10,449 nt of DNA from Cytophagaceae bacterium (GTDB taxonomy: Bacteria > Bacteroidota > Bacteroidia > Cytophagales > Flexibacteraceae), in contig CANHWS010000105.1 of assembly GCA_947464365.1 (NCBI GenBank), positions 1 to 10,449 on the forward strand. The letters run 5' to 3'. Of this stretch, positions 1 to 6,254 are shown one piece after another. Positions within the stretch are counted from its first letter, which is position 1. Each line of letters opens with the position of its first letter. Position numbers and translations under genes: made by a program. The notes beneath the pieces were generated by a model that was given only the letters and a program-made list of their open reading frames with translations, was not told the DNA's origin and did no database searches.

Positions 1-1137
1 ATAGTCCTTAGCTTAAGTTTCTCTTTGGGTTGGGACAATGAGACAAAGCCTAGCGTGACCTTTCGCGGACATACCAAGGGATTATTGTCCGCGGTATTCT
101 CACCAGACGGCAGCATGGTTTTGACCTGCGCTTATGACAACACCGCTCGACTTTGGGATCTGAAGGGCAATACAATCGCAATTCTTAAAGGACATTCTGA
201 CTTTATTCCGACTGCGGTTTTTTCACCTAACGGCAAACATATATTGACAGCCTCAGTGGATGGAACAGCACGTCTATGGGACATCAAGGGCAAAACGATA
301 ACAATTCTTGCTGGGCATAAAGGTTGGATATCGACTGCTGTATTTTCTAAGAATGGTGACATGATTTTGACCGGCTCTGGCGATAAAACTGCCCGGCTTT
401 GGGACTTGAAAGGAAGACCAAGCACTGTTTTCACAGGACATGAGGCAACGTTGTTTTCTGCTGTCTTTTCTCCAGACGGCGAGATGATTTTGACCGGCTC
501 TGGCGATAAAACTGCCCGGCTTTGGGATCTGAAAGGAAAAACAGGCACTGTTTTCACGGGGCATGATGATAAGATTAATGGTGCTGTTTTTTCGCCGCAG
601 GGGAATAACATATTGACATCCTCTATTGATAATACCGCTCGGCTTTGGGACTTGGAAGGAAATTGCCTTGCAATTTTTGAGGGTCATGAAGATGTGGTTA
701 TTGCTGCAAAATTTTCGCCTGATGGCAGTAAGGTTTTAACTAACTCGAAGGATGAGGAGGCGTATCTGTGGGATTTAGAAGGCAATATAATTGCCTATCT
801 TGATCGTCATGGGGGTGAAGTTTGGTCTGCAAACTTTTCTGCTGATGGCAGCTTAGTTTTGACTGCGTCTAATGATATTACTGCCCGACTATGGGACCTA
901 GAAGGGACAATGGTTGCCATATTTACCGGTCATGAAGATGATGTTACTTCAGGGGTTTTCTCGCAAGATGGCAGTATGGTTTTGACGGCTTCTTTGGATA
1001 AGACGGCATGTCTTTGGGAGGTACCTGTTGAATATCGGCCTAAACAAGCGTTACAAAAAAGCGAACCTATTGACCTCACCATGATTGAACGGATTGTAAA
1101 GACTATACGGAAACGCATGGGTAACCTTCTGGATTGA
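1..1137 (+). CDS. WD40 repeat (beta-propeller) protein, 5' end outside window
   Basis: Eight consecutive WD40 blades fill almost all of the visible protein. Each is exactly 41 residues, starting with GH (RH in blade 7) and running through a VFSPDG-like turn and an LTxSxDxTARLWDL core to the next blade. Eight blades can close a propeller, normally a protein-docking surface. After the last blade come about 35 charged residues ending in a lysine/arginine-rich helix-like stretch (IVKTIRKRMGNLLD). The frame stays open to base 1 without a stop. The only start-like codon near the edge is a TTG at 25, so I treat the gene as truncated by the window and the visible part as its C-terminal propeller. In bacteria such propellers often follow an NTPase, kinase, caspase-like or TIR domain, but none is visible here. 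The codons look more A+T-rich than in rho or ftsH, which may mean acquisition. Family is sure; function is unknown. Confidence 0.85.
   Translation: MVLSLSFSLGWDNETKPSVTFRGHTKGLLSAVFSPDGSMVLTCAYDNTARLWDLKGNTIAILKGHSDFIPTAVFSPNGKHILTASVDGTARLWDIKGKTITILAGHKGWISTAVFSKNGDMILTGSGDKTARLWDLKGRPSTVFTGHEATLFSAVFSPDGEMILTGSGDKTARLWDLKGKTGTVFTGHDDKINGAVFSPQGNNILTSSIDNTARLWDLEGNCLAIFEGHEDVVIAAKFSPDGSKVLTNSKDEEAYLWDLEGNIIAYLDRHGGEVWSANFSADGSLVLTASNDITARLWDLEGTMVAIFTGHEDDVTSGVFSQDGSMVLTASLDKTACLWEVPVEYRPKQALQKSEPIDLTMIERIVKTIRKRMGNLLD
67..1050 (+). repeat. Eight in-frame 123-bp tandem repeats encoding WD40 blades
   Basis: The repeat unit is exactly 123 bp (41 codons) with no insertion or deletion over eight copies; units begin at 67, 190, 313, 436, 559, 682, 805 and 928. 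Copies 3 and 4 are nearly identical at DNA level: bases 361-404 equal 484-527 over 44 nt, and 422-434 equals 545-557. The other copies differ at many silent positions. This points to a recent duplication or gene conversion of blades 3 and 4. Confidence 0.85.
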
Positions 1138-1336
1138 CAGTGAGTCGTATTATGATGTGGTACCTAACCTAGTCCTTGACTTTGCCGATACCCTCATCCC
1201 CAACACCCCCTTACACATCACCTACCTGACCAGCAATTCCTTTATTGTCAAGCGTTTTCAGGATCCTACTGACACCCTAGTAAACGTCCTCGAGATTCGG
1301 TTTGTGCGTACTGCCTTGAATGGGGGTGGGAACTAG
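1100..1336 (+). pseudogene. Possible C-terminal remnant of an unidentified gene
   Basis: Reading frame 2 is open from 1100 to a TAG at 1334-1336, overlapping the end of the WD40 gene in another frame. From about 1121 the translation is well-mixed and protein-like: it contains YYDVVPNLVLDFADTLIPN, then PLHITYLTSNSFIVKRF and VNVLEIRFVRTALNGGGN before the stop. There is no ATG in frame; the only candidate start is a GTG at 1157. The alternation of hydrophobic and polar residues and ordinary codons suggests a genuine former coding sequence, such as the last 60-70 residues of a gene whose front was replaced when the WD40 gene arrived. I do not recognise the family. A short functional ORF or chance openness cannot be excluded. 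Confidence 0.3.
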
Positions 1337-1487
1337 TGGGCTTGTTGTTGTAAGCACAGGATCAGGGAGGGTAGTTGTCCCTAGATGGTTTCGGGCGTAT
1401 TATTGCACAGCCTATCTAGCAATCGATATGGGCTAACGGACCTTGAACTGGGATCGTTGTCTGCTTTGCAATCCCCAACTACTGACC

Positions 1488-2783
1488 ATGAAAATTACGC
1501 ATCTCTGTACCTATCCTTCTGGTGGCGCTACCATTGCTTGCCTGCGCCTTCACCAGGCCTTGCTTGGGCTTGGGCACGATAGCAGGGTAGTTTTCAGGCG
1601 GATTGGGGCTGATGCTGCCAAAGGTTATGATGCCGTCATGGTGCCAGAAACATCCAAACAGAAACTGAAAGGTAAGCTGGACCGAATCCTGATGGAGCTG
1701 CGGTTAAAGCCTTATGCATTGCCACCATTGCCTGAGGTTGCGTCCCGAAATGCGGTTTTGGCTGGTCGGCAAGCGATACATCAATACTACAGCCTTGTCG
1801 CGAGTGACTACCAACCAGAAGATCATCCTTGGGTGCGTGAGGCAGACGTGGTTCATCTGCATTGGGTTGCTGACTTTGTTGACTACAAGCGGTTCTTCGG
1901 TCAGATCAAGCAGCCAATTGTCTGGACCTTCCATGATGAAAACGCCTATACAGGTGGCTGCCACTACGCATTAGATTGCGTTCAGTTTCGGTCAGGTTGT
2001 GGTTTGTCTTGCCCTCAGCTACTTGGGGCAGCTCGGCAAGACTATGCGGCTTATGCTTGGCGCCAGAAGCAGTCGGCCTACCAACAATTGGCACCTAGCC
2101 AGCTTCATATAATCGGCATCACGGACTGGATTGCGAACAGGGCCAAGGGCTCGGCTTTGTTAGGACATGTGCCGAGCACGGTGATCCGGAACTGTATTGA
2201 TCCTACTGCCTATTTGCAAATAGCACAGCCAGAGGCACGCAAGTTTTTTCCTGATATCCCTGATGGTGCTAGGGTTTTGGTTTTTATTGCCAATGAGATT
2301 GCCTCGTTTGTCAAGGGATATTCCTTGCTGTGTGCCGCACTTGCCAAGCTGAAGGACCAGCATGTTTTTCTGTTGGTTGTTGGGTCTGTGGAGGCAGATA
2401 CCGTACCGCCGCCTATTCCGCATAAATTTTTGGGTTTCTTGAGCAACACGACGCTGATGAATATGGCCCTCTGTGCTGCGGACTATTTCGTGACCCCATC
2501 ATTGGCTGACAACTACCCCAACGTCATCCTGGAGGCGCACCTAAGTGGCACACCGACCATAGGTTTGCCCATTGGTGGCATCCCCGAAATGATTGTGCAG
2601 GGTCAGGATGGCTATATCGCAGCCGAGGCCACAGCCACAGCCCTTGCCACTACCATTGACTATGCACTGGCCAATGGCGTTAGTTGGTCACCTACCGAAA
2701 TCCGCCAGCATTGCATTGATGCCCACTTGCCTGCCAAAATTGCTGGGCAACATCTGGAGCTGTACCAGAAGCTATTGGGCTAG
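1488..2783 (+). CDS. Glycosyltransferase family 4 (GT-B fold), polysaccharide biosynthesis type
   Basis: A 431-residue cytoplasmic enzyme that should transfer a sugar from a nucleotide-sugar donor onto a growing surface glycan. The N-terminal acceptor domain opens MKITHLCTYPSGGA, with the glycine loop at residues 11-13, followed by a helix ending in a GH pair. A family signature HDENAYTGGCHYALDC lies at 149-164, followed by GCGLSCPQL with four cysteines (158, 164, 171, 175), as in group-1 transferases of exopolysaccharide and colanic-acid type clusters. The C-terminal donor domain has FLGF, PSLADNYPNVILEA and GTPTIGLPIGGIPEMI. The usual EX7E pair is D341 and E349, so the first glutamate is aspartate. 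I chose the ATG at 1488 because homologues start just before KITHL; an in-frame TTG at 1443 would add a non-conserved 15 residues. No other glycan gene is visible beside it. Acceptor and donor cannot be told from sequence. Confidence 0.9.
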   Translation: MKITHLCTYPSGGATIACLRLHQALLGLGHDSRVVFRRIGADAAKGYDAVMVPETSKQKLKGKLDRILMELRLKPYALPPLPEVASRNAVLAGRQAIHQYYSLVASDYQPEDHPWVREADVVHLHWVADFVDYKRFFGQIKQPIVWTFHDENAYTGGCHYALDCVQFRSGCGLSCPQLLGAARQDYAAYAWRQKQSAYQQLAPSQLHIIGITDWIANRAKGSALLGHVPSTVIRNCIDPTAYLQIAQPEARKFFPDIPDGARVLVFIANEIASFVKGYSLLCAALAKLKDQHVFLLVVGSVEADTVPPPIPHKFLGFLSNTTLMNMALCAADYFVTPSLADNYPNVILEAHLSGTPTIGLPIGGIPEMIVQGQDGYIAAEATATALATTIDYALANGVSWSPTEIRQHCIDAHLPAKIAGQHLELYQKLLG

Positions 2784-2850
2784 GCTCAGCACAATTTTTC
2801 AGAAGCGGCATCGTGCCGAAATCAGCAACCTACAAGTTTCTCAAAAACGA

Positions 2851-2882
2851 AAGCCACCCCGACATTGCTGCTGGGGTGGCTT
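2851..2882 (-). terminator. Intrinsic terminator hairpin downstream of rho
   Basis: A perfect 10-bp stem (2851-2860 pairing with 2873-2882, AAGCCACCCC/GGGGTGGCTT) encloses a 12-nt loop. Read on the minus strand, the stem is followed by a T-rich stretch (TCGTTTTTG), which fits a terminator about 40 nt beyond the rho stop. On the plus strand the tail is GT-rich, so termination of the glycosyltransferase from the other side would be weaker, though the same hairpin may serve both convergent genes. Confidence 0.8.
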
Positions 2883-2909
2883 GTTGGTGTGTAGCTGATG
2901 CTGCAATAC

Positions 2910-2926
2910 CTAGGCAACTTGCCTAG
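2910..2926. repeat. 17-bp palindrome overlapping the rho stop codon
   Basis: CTAGGCAA-C-TTGCCTAG is a perfect inverted repeat with 8-base arms and a single central base. As RNA it could form a 7-bp stem with a 3-nt loop. The rho stop codon (TAG on the minus strand, 2923-2925) lies in the right arm. It may assist 3'-end formation or stability of the rho mRNA together with the larger hairpin beyond it, or act as a protein site; no function is shown. Confidence 0.5.
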
Positions 2927-5133
2927 TTGTTCATGCTGAAGAGGAACTCGGTATTGTTGCGGGTATTTTTGATGCGGTCCTTGAGGAACTCCATGGCCTC
3001 GACAGAGTTCATGTCGTTCATGTGTTTGCGCAGGATCCAGACACGTTGTAGCTCGTCACGCGACATCAGGAGATCCTCACGGCGTGTACCAGATGCAGGC
3101 ACGTCGATGGCAGGATAAACGCGTTTGTTGGCTAGGCGACGATCGAGTTGTAGCTCCATGTTGCCAGTACCTTTGAACTCTTCGAAGATAACCTCGTCCA
3201 TTTTAGAGCCCGTGTCGATAAGTGCCGTGGCGATTATGGTCAGCGAGCCGCCGTTCTCGACGTTGCGGGCAGCGCCAAAGAAGCGTTTAGGTTTGTGCAA
3301 AGCGCCAGCATCGACACCACCTGACAAGATCTTGCCAGAGGCGGGCTGGACCGTGTTGTAAGCCCTAGCTAGGCGGGTGATGGAGTCCAACAAGATGACG
3401 ACATCATGCCCACACTCGACAAGGCGTTTGGCCTTTTCGAGTACGATGGTCGATACCTTGACATGGCGATCGGCTTGTTCGTCAAACGTGGAGCTGACGA
3501 CTTCGCCCTTAACAGAGCGTTGCATATCGGTCACTTCCTCGGGCCGCTCGTCGATCAGGAGAACGATAAGGTAAACCTCTGGGTGGTTAACAGCGATGGC
3601 ATTGGCGATCTCTTTGAGGAGGACGGTTTTACCAGTTTTGGGCTGGGCGACGATCATACCCCTTTGTCCTTTGCCGATGGGGGCGAAAAGGTCGAGGATA
3701 CGTGTGCTGAGCTCGGCAGGGTCGTGGCTGAGGTTGAGGCGCTCTTGCGGGAACAGGGGCGTCAGGTACTCAAACGGGATACGGTCCCGGATTTGGTCTG
3801 GTGTGCGGCCATTGATGGTGACGGCCTCGTGCATGGCAAAATACTTTTCGCCTTCTTTTGGAGGGCGGATTTTAGCACGGACACTATCACCGGTACGCAG
3901 GCCGATGTTTTTGATCTGGGCCTGGGTCAGAAACACGTCATCAGGGCTGGCCAAATAGTTGTAGTCTGGCGAGCGTAGGAAACCAAATCCCTCGGGCATG
4001 ATCTCTAATACGCCATCGTTCTCGATGATGCCATCGAAATCACGGAAATTGAAGGTAGGCCGTTGTGGTTTCTGGAACCGATCACGGTTTTCGCGGTCGG
4101 GCCTATGTTCACGTGGTTCGCGGTCGTTTCGATCATTACGTTCGCCACGGGCTTCGCGGGCCTCTCTTGCTTCGCGTTGTTGACGCTCGAACCTGTTTTC
4201 GCGCGGGGTGAAGGTTGGTTGGGTACTGGTAGTGGTTTCCGATCCTGTAGCAGATCCTTCAGCGGCCTCTGTGGACTTAGTTACGGATTGGTCACTGCCA
4301 GATACTGCGTCCTGACGAGCAGGGCGGTCTTGCCGATTGAAGCGATCCTGACGGTCGTTGCCGTTGCGGTCACGCCGATCGAAGCGGTCGTTCCGGTCCT
4401 GCCGATCTGGCCTAGGCGTATTGTCTGTGCCGTTTGTTGGGGCTGCGTCAGTACGTTCTGGGCGGTCGTTTCCGTTGCGGTCGCGCCGATCAAAGCGGTC
4501 GTTTCGGTCGTTGTTGCGGTCGTTTCGGTCAAACCGATTGTTCCTATTGGTCCGGATGTTGTCCTCGTTGGGGTGGTTGCTCCGACCTTTTCCGATAACT
4601 GGAATCGCGATCTGGGCGCCAGAGGCAGAGGTGATGTAGTCAACCTGTGCTGGTGCATTCTCCGTTTCTTTCAGGAATGCCTCGACATTGGCGTCGGCGA
4701 CATTACCAGCAGCTTCGGACAGAACCTTGCTGCCTCGGCTGGTATCGGTACCGTCTTCTGAGATAGTTTGGCCCTGTGGGCTTGCGGCTTTTGGCTGATC
4801 TTGATCGGGCAGAATAGGGCTACCATCTCGTCTGATGCGCTGGCGACGCCGAGGTTCGGCATTGTCACTATTGTCATCACCGGACTGGTTGTTGGGCTGG
4901 GCGGCTTGCTCTGCCTGCGGGGCTGGCGGAGCTGGGCTAGGCTCAGGTGCAGGTTGGGATGGGGCTGGCGGCCGGACGATCCGGATTTGTTGGATCACGG
5001 GTGGGGCTTCGCCAAGGATGGCTGCGATGAGCACATCTTTGGGCATCTTGGCCGCTCCGGTGATGTTTTGTTGCTCGGCAAGCTCGCGCAACTCGTTTAC
5101 TTTGAGGGTCTTAAGTTCTTTGAAGCTGGGCAT
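2923..5133 (-). CDS. rho: Transcription termination factor Rho with long disordered N-terminal insertion
   Basis: Hexameric RNA-dependent ATPase/helicase that releases RNA from transcribing polymerase. Domains run in order: a Rho_N helical domain at about residues 3-45; a disordered region at about 55-360, first rich in P, A, Q and S, then R/N/D-rich (about 188-280) and R/E-rich (about 310-357); the cold-shock-like RNA-binding domain at about 365-440 with an RNP1-type EGFGFLRS at 381-388; and the RecA-like motor. The motor has Walker A QPKTGKT (K502), catalytic DERPEEV (E529), Walker B VVILLDS (D583), a Q-loop VDAGALHKPKRFF from 607, and R-loop GSKMDEVIFEEFKGTGNMEL from 642. All key residues are intact. 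At 736 residues it is far longer than the roughly 420 of E. coli Rho, the difference being the insertion. Long disordered insertions are known in Bacteroidota Rho and in at least one gut species drive condensate formation. The gene stands alone with its own terminator. Confidence 0.97.
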   Translation of the reverse strand: MPSFKELKTLKVNELRELAEQQNITGAAKMPKDVLIAAILGEAPPVIQQIRIVRPPAPSQPAPEPSPAPPAPQAEQAAQPNNQSGDDNSDNAEPRRRQRIRRDGSPILPDQDQPKAASPQGQTISEDGTDTSRGSKVLSEAAGNVADANVEAFLKETENAPAQVDYITSASGAQIAIPVIGKGRSNHPNEDNIRTNRNNRFDRNDRNNDRNDRFDRRDRNGNDRPERTDAAPTNGTDNTPRPDRQDRNDRFDRRDRNGNDRQDRFNRQDRPARQDAVSGSDQSVTKSTEAAEGSATGSETTTSTQPTFTPRENRFERQQREAREAREARGERNDRNDREPREHRPDRENRDRFQKPQRPTFNFRDFDGIIENDGVLEIMPEGFGFLRSPDYNYLASPDDVFLTQAQIKNIGLRTGDSVRAKIRPPKEGEKYFAMHEAVTINGRTPDQIRDRIPFEYLTPLFPQERLNLSHDPAELSTRILDLFAPIGKGQRGMIVAQPKTGKTVLLKEIANAIAVNHPEVYLIVLLIDERPEEVTDMQRSVKGEVVSSTFDEQADRHVKVSTIVLEKAKRLVECGHDVVILLDSITRLARAYNTVQPASGKILSGGVDAGALHKPKRFFGAARNVENGGSLTIIATALIDTGSKMDEVIFEEFKGTGNMELQLDRRLANKRVYPAIDVPASGTRREDLLMSRDELQRVWILRKHMNDMNSVEAMEFLKDRIKNTRNNTEFLFSMNN
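4361..4509 (-). repeat. Imperfect direct repeats coding the RDRNGNDR blocks of Rho
   Basis: The segment 4361-4398 recurs imperfectly at 4472-4509, an offset of 111 bp (37 codons). Each copy encodes a block close to FDRRDRNGNDR, and the sequence around them is built of short GGTCG/CGGTC-like units encoding RFDR and DRND. The pattern is what slippage or unequal exchange would produce, and the insertion length is likely to vary between related strains. Confidence 0.6.
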
Positions 5134-5560
5134 ACATTGCTTTGGGCTACGCTTGTCTCAACATTGGTTGTGGGGCCTTCGGAGGGGCGCCTATGCCATT
5201 GGTGGAGCTCAGTAGCTGGGTATGTTGAGGGTGCTTTGGGGTCGTGCCATGCGTGTTGTTGCTTGTCGTCTGGCCACAAGGGCACTCCCGTATTTTGCAT
5301 TATGGAAGTTGCCAAAAAAGGTGACCAAAACGTCAATCCAGAATCAAGACCAAAGTCCTGTATGGATGGCGGGCACGATGTGCTTGTCTTGGGGTTGTAA
5401 TGGATGCGAAAGAGCAGTGTTGCGGCTATATCAGGTAGTGGATACCGTAGGGATATGCCAGGCCCAATGCGTACTCTCGGGGTGTTGGTTGCGGGGGGAT
5501 TGACGCTCGAATTGCGCCAAGGACTACTGCCATTGATACGAACAGGCCATGTAGTACGTG

Positions 5561-5591
5561 CAAAGATAACCCCAGAACACATACAGGGCAA
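5561..5591 (-). promoter_or_regulatory. Candidate Bacteroidota-type promoter for rho
   Basis: On the minus strand TATCTTTG (5568-5561) matches the -7 consensus TAnnTTTG of the Bacteroidota primary sigma factor. TTG at 5591-5589 lies 20 nt upstream, near the position of the -33 TTTG element. Transcription from here would give an rho leader of a little over 400 nt, enough room for autoregulation of the kind known for rho genes. One such 6-base match is expected about every 4 kb per strand by chance, so this is weak. Confidence 0.3.
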
Positions 5592-6034
5592 GAATATTTC
5601 TGGAGCGGATGGGGGCAGCCGATCCACCTCTGGCATTGAGGCTGAGGGGTAGTACATGGACCTTGGCTAGTGGGTAAGGCCACGCCTAGTAGATGATGTT
5701 GCCGTGGTGGGGAGGAATGGGCTGGGTGTGGATCTTGGGCAAAGGCGATGGTCTAGGCCTTGGTGAGCCATACCATCAGCAAGCAGGCATGAAGGCCATG
5801 CTTGTGATACAGGTCGTTTTTTTTACGTGCATTGTTGGCAACACTCGAAACGGTAATTCAATAGTATCGATGATCATGTATCTGATCAGTTTGTCATAAT
5901 CTGAAATAGAGCCTTTGTAATTAGATTTAGTTCAGCAATGTGTGTTGGGATCGCAACTGATGAGCAATGATAACTCTTGTTTTAGATAGGTTCATTTTGC
6001 GTATCAGTTGATGTGCTGGCGCTGATTTATGAAA

Positions 6035-6108
6035 TTTGATAAGTTTAATCAAACAGAAATTATTTCGGCAAAAATTAGCATTGAATTACGCCAAGATAAG
6101 TTTGATCT
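6035..6108 (+). promoter_or_regulatory. Pair of related dyads (possible operator) before the Rieske gene
   Basis: Two sites share the core GATAAGTTTRATC: 6038-6050 and 6095-6107, identical in 12 of 13 bases and 57 bp apart. Each is a dyad around the same 7-nt spacer. The first is TTTGAT-N7-ATCAAA (6035-6053) and the second AGAT-N7-ATCT (6094-6108). The second lies over the candidate -7 element of the Rieske promoter. Paired symmetrical sites of this kind are typical of a dimeric regulator, but none is encoded nearby. Confidence 0.35.
6075..6104 (+). promoter_or_regulatory. Candidate Bacteroidota-type promoter for the Rieske gene
   Basis: TAAGTTTG at 6097-6104 fits the TAnnTTTG -7 consensus exactly. 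TTAG at 6075-6078, 18 nt upstream, matches three of four bases of the TTTG -33 element. The surroundings are AT-rich and the site is about 150 bp before the chosen start codon, giving a leader of about 145 nt. It is the best plus-strand candidate I found in this gap. Confidence 0.4.
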
Positions 6109-6254
6109 AAAGACTTGAAAATTGGCTTACTACCAATCGCTTCACCCAAAGCCATAACCTTGTCATGCGTATATTTACTGCTAGATTGTTTCAGAATCAC
6201 TATATTAGCCTCTGTATAGGTCATGTTGTTTGGCCTTCAGGACCACCACACCTC

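Larger units (their letters stand above)
5134..6254. other. Long intergenic region between rho and the Rieske gene
   Basis: I find no gene I can support across these 1.1 kb. The left part (5134 to about 5815) is fairly GC-rich. Its open frames on both strands have unnatural compositions (runs rich in Pro, Trp, His and Cys) and no recognisable motif; it could be an rho leader plus decayed coding sequence. The right part (about 5816-6254) is AT-rich, starts with eight T at 5817-5824, and carries the repeated dyad and candidate promoter listed separately. No tRNA, insertion sequence, terminal inverted repeat or CRISPR-like array was seen. An in-frame ATG at 6165 could extend the Rieske protein by 30 residues but lacks support. 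Confidence 0.5.

Noticed and set aside
132..687. Two long minus-strand open frames inside the WD40 gene
   Set aside because: They mirror the 41-codon periodicity of the WD40 repeats. A stop-free antisense frame in one repeat is stop-free in all, and the translations have no motif beyond that repetition.
1364..1382. AGGGA/TCCCT hairpin before the glycosyltransferase
   Set aside because: A 5-bp stem without a T tail is too weak to call a terminator.
1385..1582. Plus-strand open frame overlapping the glycosyltransferase start
   Set aside because: It runs out of frame through the conserved first codons of the glycosyltransferase and its translation is unlike any protein family I know.
4063..4761. 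A 232-codon plus-strand open frame opposite rho
   Set aside because: It is the antisense of the R/N/D-rich repeats. Its valine-rich runs come from complementary CGGTC units, and rho on the other strand is unambiguous.
4768..5652. Plus-strand open frames across the rho 5' end and the gap
   Set aside because: The first is largely antisense to the Pro/Ala-rich part of rho; the others lack motifs and overlap each other in different frames.
5097..5657. A 186-codon minus-strand open frame overlapping the rho start
   Set aside because: It overlaps the rho start region in another frame and its composition (Pro, Ser, Trp, His, Cys scattered) is not protein-like. I could find no domain or membrane pattern in it.
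5786..5824. Possible plus-strand terminator (GCATG/CATGC hairpin then eight T)
   Set aside because: The stem is only 5 bp and ends over ten bases before the T run, and no plus-strand gene ends there.
6165..6254. Upstream in-frame start for the Rieske protein
   Set aside because: It would add 30 residues in front of the twin-arginine leader, which normally lies near the N-terminus.
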